DNA of 12,609 nucleotides from Treponema sp. Lineage in GTDB: Bacteria; Spirochaetota; Spirochaetia; Treponematales; Breznakiellaceae. The notes beneath the pieces are model-generated. The model was given only the letters and a program-made list of their open reading frames with translations, did not search any database and was not told the DNA's origin. The DNA is taken from positions 1-12,609 of the forward strand of contig JAIRXN010000038.1 of the NCBI GenBank assembly GCA_031268245.1, given 5' to 3'. Shown here piece by piece: positions 5,676-12,609 of the stretch (within the stretch, counting starts at the first letter, position 1; every line of letters begins with the position of its first letter). Both the position numbers and the translations under genes were made by a program.

Positions 5676-7972
5676 GAAGGGTCAACAGTAAAACTGACAG
5701 ACGCCGTTTCTTCTCCGCAGAACACCTGTAGTGTATGCTCTCCCGCTTCACAGGGAAGATAGAAACGGAAGGGTCGTCCCGCGCTGAAGACGGCGCCGTC
5801 ATAGCGGACTTCAATTTCATCAAACGCGCCGCCTGTGATCTCCGCGGGAATTTCCTCCCGTCCGACAGAGTTTGTGCGTTCTCCCCTGTAGTAGACGGCC
5901 CCGTCCAGGGGCAATACAATTTCCAGGGGAGCGCCCCGGTAATCGAGTTCTCCTTCCCTGCTGCCGGAGAGAAACCATGCCTGATACTCGGGCGGATAGC
6001 GTATCTGCGCCCTTCCCCCTTCCCGGTAATGCCAGGTACAGGGTTCCAAAACGGTTTCATGCCGCACATATTCTGTTATTGAGGAAGGGCAGGCTTCGGC
6101 AGGTTCCATGCCGGAGAGGGAACAGATGCGCCTGAGGGAATAGTTTTCAGGCGTCCTGAATACAGGGCCTGAGTTTCCCTGCAGGTATATGAGGGCATCC
6201 CGGACAATCAGGGCGGGGATGGAACTGCCTGTTTTGCCGATTACGGTTTCTCCGGTAAAATTTCCCATCCATACGGCGGCGGTGTAGCGGGGCGTGGCTC
6301 CCAGTGCGACAATACTCTGATACTGGTTTGCCGTTCCCGTTTTGAAGATGGCCTCGAAAGGCGTAGAAAAATTCCCCGCCCTGCCGAAACCGAGAACCCG
6401 TGCATTCCTGTCCGAGAGCATGGAACTGATGAGTCTTGCCGTATCCTGGGAAACAGGATGTGTAACCGGGGAAGATGAGACAAGGCCGGCCCGGAAACTG
6501 AGGGGAATCAAGGCGCCGTCATTGGGGAAGATGCTGAATGCCCTGCAGAGTTCGAGAAGGCTTACGGGGCTGTCTCCCAGAGCCAGGGCAAGGCCCGCCC
6601 TTTCTTCGGCGTCCTCAAGAGAGTAAAAATCAAGAGAGCGGAGAAAGTTTATATAATTGAGAAGTCCCAAACGGTAGAGAAGGTACACCGCAGGAACATT
6701 GAGGCTTGAAGCCAGTGCGGAACGGAAGAGCATGGGGCCATTGTAGCGATTATTGAAATTCTGGGGGAAGTATAGTTCCTCCGAACCGAACTGGAGCGGT
6801 ATGTCGGCAATCACATCGGCAGGCTTGAAGCCCTTTTCGAGGGCAAGGGCATAGAGAAACGGTTTCATGCTGCTGCCGCTCTGGTTCAGGGCCAGTACGC
6901 CGTCTATCTGTCCTGCATGTTCCTCATTACCGTAATCGGCGCTGCCCACCCATGCCAGGATTTCGCCTGAAGCATTGTCAAGCACGACGGCGGCCCCGTT
7001 GTTGAGTCTCTGGCTGTAGTAACGCTGCACATCCCTGGCTATCAGGGTTTCGATGCGTTTTTGCAGGGAGAAATCTATGGAAAGACGGAGATCCCCCCTC
7101 CGGGGATAGAAGTCTTCGTTCTGTATATGGCGGATCAGGTGGGGAAGTTCCAGAGGATAATTGAAACGCTTAACCCTGCCCGCGGCAAACCTGAAATCTT
7201 CGGCGCTTACCGCAGCCGCCAGAGGATCTGCGGAAGGGGAGAGGCTGTAGCGTTTTTGCAGATCTTCTGCCGTCTGTACACAGGCTTCCCATTGATTGTG
7301 AGGGTTGTAGGCCGCAGGCCTCCTGGGAATGACTGCAAGGCAGAAGATCTCCGCAGGAGAAAGTCTTTGGAGATCCGATGCAAAAAAGTTCCGCGCGGCT
7401 GAAGCCGCTCCTTCGGTCTGAAAGCCGAAGGGCAGGGAATTGAGGTACAGTTCGAGGATCTCATCCTTGGAAAGCCGGGCTTCAAGCCGCAGCGCATTAT
7501 ACGCTTCCGCAAGTTTCCGGCTGTAGCCCGGGGAACGGCCCCGGGCTGTTTCCGAAGCGTCCGCGCTTATGAGGCGGGCAAGCTGCATGGTGATGGTGGA
7601 AGCTCCGCTTACAAGCCGTTTTTGTCTGAAGTTAAGCCATGCCGCCCTGAAAATTGCGGGAATGTCTATACCGAAGTGCCGGTAAAAGCGGGCGTCTTCC
7701 GAAAAAATAAAAACCGACCGGAGGATCTGCGGTATTTCTTCCATGGGGCAGTATTCCCGGCGGAGTCCGTTCTCGAGGCTCGTGATCTGCAGGAGTTCAC
7801 CGCCGCGATCATAAATACGGATGCTGCAGGGACGTTCCTGAAACCGTTTCAGCTCCGGGTAGGGGGAGTAACGGACAAGAAGCCACGGAAAGAACAGCAA
7901 GCCCAACAGTATTGCTGCGGTCAGGCCCGCGCGTGTGCGAAAATGCGGCGGCAGCGGAGACAGTTTACTCAA
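5672..7972 (-). CDS. pbpC: Penicillin-binding protein 1C (peptidoglycan glycosyltransferase/transpeptidase)
   Basis: A bifunctional class A PBP of 766 residues, close to E. coli PBP1C (about 770). Order: membrane anchor (about 16-34, LTAAILLGLLFFPWLLV); GT51 glycosyltransferase with EDARFYRHFG (catalytic Glu92), SGASTITMQLAR (122-133) and KDEILELYLN; transpeptidase with SSMK (Ser367 nucleophile), SLN (423-425) and KTGT (544-547); and a C-terminal BiPBP_C beta domain (about 685-764). The enzyme works on the periplasmic face. I chose TTG at 7972, whose TTGAGTAA overlaps the upstream macroglobulin stop by 8 nt, implying termination-reinitiation. ATG 8017 is a real alternative (AGGCGG, 9-nt spacing) and would add 15 residues. 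ATG 8059 looks like spurious upstream extension. The gene follows the macroglobulin gene, the conserved yfhM-pbpC order. Its stop overlaps that of metA by 4 bp. Confidence 0.93.
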   Translation of the reverse strand: MSKLSPLPPHFRTRAGLTAAILLGLLFFPWLLVRYSPYPELKRFQERPCSIRIYDRGGELLQITSLENGLRREYCPMEEIPQILRSVFIFSEDARFYRHFGIDIPAIFRAAWLNFRQKRLVSGASTITMQLARLISADASETARGRSPGYSRKLAEAYNALRLEARLSKDEILELYLNSLPFGFQTEGAASAARNFFASDLQRLSPAEIFCLAVIPRRPAAYNPHNQWEACVQTAEDLQKRYSLSPSADPLAAAVSAEDFRFAAGRVKRFNYPLELPHLIRHIQNEDFYPRRGDLRLSIDFSLQKRIETLIARDVQRYYSQRLNNGAAVVLDNASGEILAWVGSADYGNEEHAGQIDGVLALNQSGSSMKPFLYALALEKGFKPADVIADIPLQFGSEELYFPQNFNNRYNGPMLFRSALASSLNVPAVYLLYRLGLLNYINFLRSLDFYSLEDAEERAGLALALGDSPVSLLELCRAFSIFPNDGALIPLSFRAGLVSSSPVTHPVSQDTARLISSMLSDRNARVLGFGRAGNFSTPFEAIFKTGTANQYQSIVALGATPRYTAAVWMGNFTGETVIGKTGSSIPALIVRDALIYLQGNSGPVFRTPENYSLRRICSLSGMEPAEACPSSITEYVRHETVLEPCTWHYREGGRAQIRYPPEYQAWFLSGSREGELDYRGAPLEIVLPLDGAVYYRGERTNSVGREEIPAEITGGAFDEIEVRYDGAVFSAGRPFRFYLPCEAGEHTLQVFCGEETASVSFTVDPS

Positions 7973-10900
7973 TGGTGTAGAGCAGGCCCCGGCTGCGGCC
8001 GAAGATTTCAGCCTCATACATGCATTCCGCCTGCACCGGCGGAGTGGGGTAGACTCCACGCCTGGGAGTCCTGAAGAGGAACTCTACCGTACTTTCACCT
8101 TTGGCAAAGCTGTCCCAGAAATACTGTATCTCGTTGTCCAGAATAACCTTGTTGGAAAGCCACGCTCCCCGTCTCCCCTCAAGCCCCCTTTCACTGTCTT
8201 TTGATTCTTCGTAACGCGGGGTACTTACCATTCCCGGATCGAGGATCTCCGCTCCCGAGGGAATGGGTATCCGCAAGGCCACATAGTTTCTGTCGTGGCT
8301 GCTGGAGAGCCTTACCCTGGCCCGGTAAGTTTTACCCGATTCAAGGGCGGTTCCGCTTATCTCCTCCCCCTCAAGGTTCCGGATACTCATGAAGACCCCG
8401 AAGCCCTCATCCCGGAAACCTTGCAGTTCCGGCGGAAGGGCATAGCTCAAAGACGCCGAGTAGTAGAGGTTTCCATTTCCCCTTCTTTCAAATTCCAGGG
8501 GGATAAGCGCGTCCCGCTGCAGGGAATTGAGCGGGGAAGTCCTGAAGTCAAAGCTTCCGCTTTTTGGAAGGGCGGCAAGGCCCTTGAAAGCGCCCGACAG
8601 AAGTTCTGCGCCGCCGATCCGGGATGAAGCTTCAAGATCGGTAGAAGCAAGGTTTTCGCTGCGGATAAGGGCGTCAACTGCCGAAAGGACACGTACCGTT
8701 ACCGCAGTGCTCTCCCAGTAAGAGGCGGAACGCTTGCTTTCCAGAAGGCTGTGAAGCAGACGGGTATTGATAAGGTCTCCCGGATACAGTTGGGAGAAAA
8801 ATTCCAGGCTCAGGGCCAACTGTTCTCTAGAACTGCCGTAGTACCGGTACCGGTAACGATCCAGGGGATCGGTTATGTCTACTCCGCGGCTTGTGAGGCG
8901 CATCAGGTTTCGGAGGCGTTCGGCAGTCTTTTGGGCGTCGTTCCTGCGGCCCAGATGGAGGTACGAGAGACCTGTAAAGGCAAGGGCCGAAGCGTCAACA
9001 TTATCCCTGGCAAGGAGTTCCGTGAGCTTGGCAGGATCGACGCTTCTTCCAAGCAGGGAAAGCGCATATATCCCATAGGAGTCCAGATATGATACATAGT
9101 AGTATGAATCGTCTCCCCGGTTGAACCGGTAGAGATTCTGTTCGATATATTTGCCAAGATCGTCGATTTTCAGGGCCGCGGGAACATTGTAGCCCTTTAT
9201 CCTTGCCAGTGCCAGAATATGCGCAATCCTGATGCTTACATACAGATCTGCTCTTGTTCCGTTGGGCCAGTAGGGGAATCCCCCGCCGGGAAGCTGGACA
9301 TTGACCCAGCGTTTCAATTCCGCTTCAACCGCGGCTTTAGGATCCGCAACTTCACTGTTAAGGCCGAATATATCCAGGTATTCGCCGAATATAACAAGGG
9401 GAAGTACCGCCGCGCTCCGCTGTTCCATGCAGCCATAGGGATAATGGAATATATATTTTACCGCTTCATTAAGAAGACTCAGGCGGGTTGCGTCAAGGCT
9501 CAGGGAAAGGGAACCCACGCCGTTATCGGCAAAGCCGGGAATTACAATGAGTTCCCGTGAGGAAGTCCGGCCGGAAACCGGTTTCCCGTCTTCGTCCATT
9601 CCCGAAACTACACCTATGCTGCTTACCGTTTCCCTGACATAGGGGTGCTCTATCTGGATCTCGTTTACCAGTTTTTCGTTGAGAATCTCACTTTTTATGC
9701 TGAATTCAAGGGCTACGGTTCCCTCTTTCCGCGCGGCGAGATCGAAATAAACAACCGCGTTTTCACCGCTTTGAACAGTAATGGTATGTTCATTCTTGCC
9801 GTCGATAAAGGCTTCTCCGGAAACCTTGATCCGGCCCGAAGGATTGTTTAATTCCTGCCGCGGAGGACTTATGCCAAGCGATACGGAGATCTTGTGGGCT
9901 TTTCCGTCAAGATTGCTGATCAGAACTCCTGCTTCCGCGGTATCCCGTTCCCGAAGCCGCCGGGGCAATACTTCCCGGACATTGATTCTGTTCTGGGAGG
10001 CAATCTCAGTTTCCTTGATGGCAAAGAGATCTCCCATCACGCCGAAAACCGTTAAACGATAGGTAGTAAGCGTGTCGGGCAGTTTGAAGCTGAAGCGTAC
10101 CGTACCATCCTTGCCGGTCAGAAGCATCGGCTCAAAGACCGCAGTGGGGTTAAAGTCTTTCCGCTCCTCCAGTTTGCCTTCATCTCCGCCTGCAAGATTC
10201 TTGACATTGTAGGTAACAGGATCCATGAGAGAGGAACGGGAATCTCCTCCCCCAACCGAAAGGGGGAAACGTTCTTCATCATAGAAATAGTTTATCGGAT
10301 CGGGTACGTGGTAGTCGATAAGATCCAGCACCCCTCTGTCTACCGCCATCAGCGTAAGTTCCGCGCCGGAGAGCGCTTTGCCGCCCCTTTCGGCCTTTAA
10401 CGTTAAATTTACTTCTTCGCCCGGACGGTAGCTTTTCTTGTCGCTTTCCACCTTTACGGTAAAAGCCTTGATCCGCTTGTTGACAAAGACCTTTGTAACG
10501 CCGAAGTAACCCTTCGGTTTATCCAGATCGGGACTGCCGTAGTTGTGACTGGGAGGCCCTTCCCGTACCGAATAGGAGGAGATTGAAACATAGACCACGG
10601 GCACATAATTTGCGGCAACCGGAATTTCAAAAGTGGAGACAGGCTCCGTGAACCGGCGGACTTCTTCGGTAAAGATCCCCTCTCTTTCCACGGTAATCAG
10701 ATACCAGCCGGAAGGGATTACACTTTGCAGCATTACTGTTGCCGTTTCTCCGGGATCGTAGAGGTCCCTGTCGGGAATGAGGCGCAGTTCCGCAGCGTTA
10801 TTGCGATTCCAGTAACCTCCTCCGGAACCTGTGACATAGAAACTGTTTTCCGTTATGATCTGCCGGCCTTCCCTGTCCCGGGAAGATATGCGGATAGTAT

Positions 10901-12609
10901 AGTAGCCTGCCCCGGAAGGCTTTACACGGAAACTGCCTTTTTCTTCAAGGTTCAGCTTTCTGCTGTCCTCTGTTACAAGATCCCGTACATACTGATCGTA
11001 TATATAGCCTCCCACTCCCTGCTGCTGAACCCGGTTCCAGTCCTCGCGGATGAGTTCCAGATTCATTTTTCCCCCGTCTTCTCCGTTTGCAAGGTAGAGA
11101 TTCTTTCCGGCTTTCTCTCCGTAAGGAGTCAGGGCAATGTAGTCAAAAGAAACCTCTTCTCCCTTTCTCGCAAAGCCCGCCTTCCCGGCCCGTGCAAGGC
11201 CGAGATAAAAGGAAGCGGGATGCACTATCACCGACTGTTCTGCGGAGATCGTCTGGCTTGAAATATCGGTAACGTTGGCCTCCACCGAGTAACGGTAGGG
11301 GGCGCCTGTCCGGGTTTGTCCCTCTGTTTTTGTTTTGAGCTGGGCGGTCCCGTCCGCGCCCAGAGCGCCCCGGGCAGAATCAATATTTCTCTGACCGTCG
11401 TAGGCATTGAGGGGGCCGAAACTATAGGAGCTTGCAGCCGCGCCTTCCGGTCTGTAGCGGACAGATTGGCGGTACCAGTAACTTTCCCAGGAGGAACCGG
11501 CAAGGCTTCCTCCGGAAAGATAGGAGGCCGAAAGACTTACGGAGATGTCCTCCCCGGCGATCACCTGGGCTTCCGGCCTGCCGATCGAAGCCTGAAATTT
11601 AAGCCGTTCAAAGAAGGCAACCTGTACCGGGTGGCTTGCCGTAATCCTTGAATTACCGGAACCGCCGCGGCGGTATACCAGCCGGTAGGAGCCGGGCCTG
11701 AGTTCATCGGACAGAACAATTTTTCCGTAGAAGCCGCCCGAACCGGAAACTTCCCCCTGAATGGCAGAAACAGTGTTACTCTCGTAGGAATCTTCTTCAA
11801 GCGTCACCGTGTATGAACCCTGATAGATCGTGTACATTCCCAGTACCAGACTCCGGTCAACTCCCCGGAAGGACAGTTCTTCACCGGGTTTATAGATCCC
11901 CCGGTCGGAAAAGAGAAAGGTAACGGCCTTGGCTTCTTCAGCCCGCTGGGGAGAAGAGGCATTGACGCCGAAGGCCCACAGATTATGGGAGGACGCGTCA
12001 AAAACAGCCATGTCCCCGTCTTTTTCCGCCAAAATATACGGAGGACTATAGGAGTATTCTCCCCTGGTACTGTCTCTGAGCAGTCCTGTTTCAAGCGGGA
12101 TCACGGCGAGACCTGAGTTGTCCGTAAGGGCATTGCCGAAATCTTCCAATTCCGGTATACCGGCATAGCCTGCTTCCAGAACCGAGGGAGAGAGAAGCCG
12201 TACCTTCGCGCCTTCAACCGGTTCCCCTGTGGAAAGTTTCGACACCAGTACCGCCGCCTTGTTAAAACCGTAACGCGCCGTAATGCCCAGATCCGTTACC
12301 TGGATACTGGTTTTGTTTTCCCGCCGGTAAATAACAAATTCTTCGGAATTTTTGCGCTTTTGATCGCTGAGGAGGGCTACATCCGCATTGAAGGACACAA
12401 TGCCTTTCCCCTGTTCGTTGAGGTACGGCGAAAGGTCGATCTCTTCGAAATAGCGGTGGTTTTTTTCTCCCGGATTCAGGTAAAAACGCGCCGGTTCGGC
12501 TGCCTGGGAAAAGGGGTTGTTCTGTGCGCCGAGTTCATACCAGCCCCCCGGCGCGATATTCCTGTATTCAAAGAGGAAACGGGGCTTGAACTGGGCTTCC
12601 AGCATCCTG
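7965..12609 (-). CDS. Alpha-2-macroglobulin family protease trap with intact thioester (5' end missing)
   Basis: At least 1,547 residues, open to the right edge, so the signal peptide/lipobox and first domain are not seen. Met at 12605 is internal. Numbering from it, macroglobulin domains show the recurrent beta-strand signature FSDRGIYKPGE (232-242), RDLYDPGE (613-620) and KSYRPGE (724-730). A bait-region domain with VDRGVLDLIDYHVPDP follows. The A2M domain starts at NPTAVFEPML (about 819). The thioester motif CMEQ is at 1059-1062 within YPYGCMEQRSA. An all-helical thioester domain runs to about 1300, then the C-terminal receptor-binding-like domain. Such proteins sit in the periplasm, are cut in the bait region by a foreign protease, and trap it covalently through the Cys-Gln thioester. 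It is paired with pbpC as in E. coli yfhM-pbpC, suggesting defence of an envelope under repair. Stop at 7965 overlaps the pbpC start. Whether it is lipidated cannot be judged here. Confidence 0.93.
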   Translation of the reverse strand, partial: RMLEAQFKPRFLFEYRNIAPGGWYELGAQNNPFSQAAEPARFYLNPGEKNHRYFEEIDLSPYLNEQGKGIVSFNADVALLSDQKRKNSEEFVIYRRENKTSIQVTDLGITARYGFNKAAVLVSKLSTGEPVEGAKVRLLSPSVLEAGYAGIPELEDFGNALTDNSGLAVIPLETGLLRDSTRGEYSYSPPYILAEKDGDMAVFDASSHNLWAFGVNASSPQRAEEAKAVTFLFSDRGIYKPGEELSFRGVDRSLVLGMYTIYQGSYTVTLEEDSYESNTVSAIQGEVSGSGGFYGKIVLSDELRPGSYRLVYRRGGSGNSRITASHPVQVAFFERLKFQASIGRPEAQVIAGEDISVSLSASYLSGGSLAGSSWESYWYRQSVRYRPEGAAASSYSFGPLNAYDGQRNIDSARGALGADGTAQLKTKTEGQTRTGAPYRYSVEANVTDISSQTISAEQSVIVHPASFYLGLARAGKAGFARKGEEVSFDYIALTPYGEKAGKNLYLANGEDGGKMNLELIREDWNRVQQQGVGGYIYDQYVRDLVTEDSRKLNLEEKGSFRVKPSGAGYYTIRISSRDREGRQIITENSFYVTGSGGGYWNRNNAAELRLIPDRDLYDPGETATVMLQSVIPSGWYLITVEREGIFTEEVRRFTEPVSTFEIPVAANYVPVVYVSISSYSVREGPPSHNYGSPDLDKPKGYFGVTKVFVNKRIKAFTVKVESDKKSYRPGEEVNLTLKAERGGKALSGAELTLMAVDRGVLDLIDYHVPDPINYFYDEERFPLSVGGGDSRSSLMDPVTYNVKNLAGGDEGKLEERKDFNPTAVFEPMLLTGKDGTVRFSFKLPDTLTTYRLTVFGVMGDLFAIKETEIASQNRINVREVLPRRLRERDTAEAGVLISNLDGKAHKISVSLGISPPRQELNNPSGRIKVSGEAFIDGKNEHTITVQSGENAVVYFDLAARKEGTVALEFSIKSEILNEKLVNEIQIEHPYVRETVSSIGVVSGMDEDGKPVSGRTSSRELIVIPGFADNGVGSLSLSLDATRLSLLNEAVKYIFHYPYGCMEQRSAAVLPLVIFGEYLDIFGLNSEVADPKAAVEAELKRWVNVQLPGGGFPYWPNGTRADLYVSIRIAHILALARIKGYNVPAALKIDDLGKYIEQNLYRFNRGDDSYYYVSYLDSYGIYALSLLGRSVDPAKLTELLARDNVDASALAFTGLSYLHLGRRNDAQKTAERLRNLMRLTSRGVDITDPLDRYRYRYYGSSREQLALSLEFFSQLYPGDLINTRLLHSLLESKRSASYWESTAVTVRVLSAVDALIRSENLASTDLEASSRIGGAELLSGAFKGLAALPKSGSFDFRTSPLNSLQRDALIPLEFERRGNGNLYYSASLSYALPPELQGFRDEGFGVFMSIRNLEGEEISGTALESGKTYRARVRLSSSHDRNYVALRIPIPSGAEILDPGMVSTPRYEESKDSERGLEGRRGAWLSNKVILDNEIQYFWDSFAKGESTVEFLFRTPRRGVYPTPPVQAECMYEAEIFGRSRGLLYTIE
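9420..9431 (-). other. Thioester motif CMEQ of the alpha-2-macroglobulin
   Basis: The codons TGC ATG GAA CAG encode Cys-Met-Glu-Gln. In this family the CxEQ motif forms an internal Cys-Gln thioester that reacts with trapped proteases. Its presence places the protein in the thioester-bearing (YfhM-like) subgroup rather than the thioester-less (YfaS-like) one. Confidence 0.9.
10158..10290 (-). other. Candidate bait region of the macroglobulin
   Basis: This encodes about 45 residues (772-816) between the bait-region-domain signature and the A2M domain. The segment is rich in Gly, Ser, Asp, Lys and Arg (SVGGGDSRSSLMDP, then AGGDEGKLEERKD), with no long hydrophobic strand, as expected for an exposed flexible loop. 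It offers sites for trypsin-like and Glu-specific proteases. Placement is by position relative to flanking domains, not by homology. Confidence 0.4.

Noticed and set aside
6229..6237. Second KTG triplet in PbpC, downstream of the catalytic KTGT
   Set aside because: It lies after the transpeptidase core in GKTGSSIPA; the earlier KTGTANQY has the right spacing from SSMK and SLN, so the second is probably chance.
7973..8059. Longer PbpC N terminus from ATG 8059 (795 residues)
   Set aside because: The added residues come from the overlapping conserved macroglobulin C terminus and carry no membrane or family signal. TTG 7972 gives the usual family length, although ATG 8017 stays possible.
10725..11261. 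Plus-strand open frame of 178 codons opposite the macroglobulin gene
   Set aside because: Antisense shadow of an intact, domain-supported coding sequence, with no independent signal.
12603..12605. ATG near the right edge as the start of the macroglobulin gene
   Set aside because: The frame stays open to the edge, the residues that follow are mid-protein, and no signal peptide appears, so the gene is truncated by the window.

Overview
The window looks like a bacterial chromosome of moderate GC content. Its predicted envelope proteins suggest a Gram-negative-type cell: a periplasmic thioester alpha-2-macroglobulin paired with penicillin-binding protein 1C. A spirochaete (Treponema/Spirochaeta-like) source is my best guess from overall protein flavour, but nothing here proves it. 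There are no RNA genes, mobile elements or CRISPR arrays that I can see, and coding density is very high.

Layout from left to right. Positions 86-4626 (minus strand) hold a tight three-gene cluster, read right to left: a cytoplasmic GH3 beta-xylosidase/beta-glucosidase, a small GtrA-type membrane protein 7 nt downstream, and a GT39-like polytopic glycosyltransferase that overlaps gtrA by 8 nt. A further minus-strand gene may begin at about position 75 and run off the left edge. Positions 4627-4757 are the only substantial intergenic region. It is a divergent promoter region between the GH3 gene and metA, with a good promoter for metA, a weaker one for GH3 and two inverted repeats. Positions 4758-5675 (plus strand) are metA, whose key residues predict acetyl-CoA rather than succinyl-CoA use. 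Positions 5672-12609 (minus strand) are the pair alpha-2-macroglobulin (5' end beyond the right edge) then pbpC, coupled by an 8-nt stop/start overlap. metA and pbpC converge and share a TTAA at their stop codons.

How the genes work together. The macroglobulin and PBP1C pair is a known envelope-defence/repair partnership (yfhM-pbpC in E. coli): a protease trap beside a peptidoglycan synthase. GtrA plus GT39 suggests transfer of a lipid-linked sugar to an envelope acceptor on the outer face of the membrane; the GH3 enzyme in the same operon handles beta-linked sugars in the cytoplasm. metA is a single-gene methionine-synthesis unit. The least conventional points are a probably leaderless metA mRNA, intercalated divergent promoters, an extra N-terminal extracytoplasmic domain on the GT39 protein, and replacement of a usually basic residue in MetA. 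I did not find a clearly undescribed multi-gene system.
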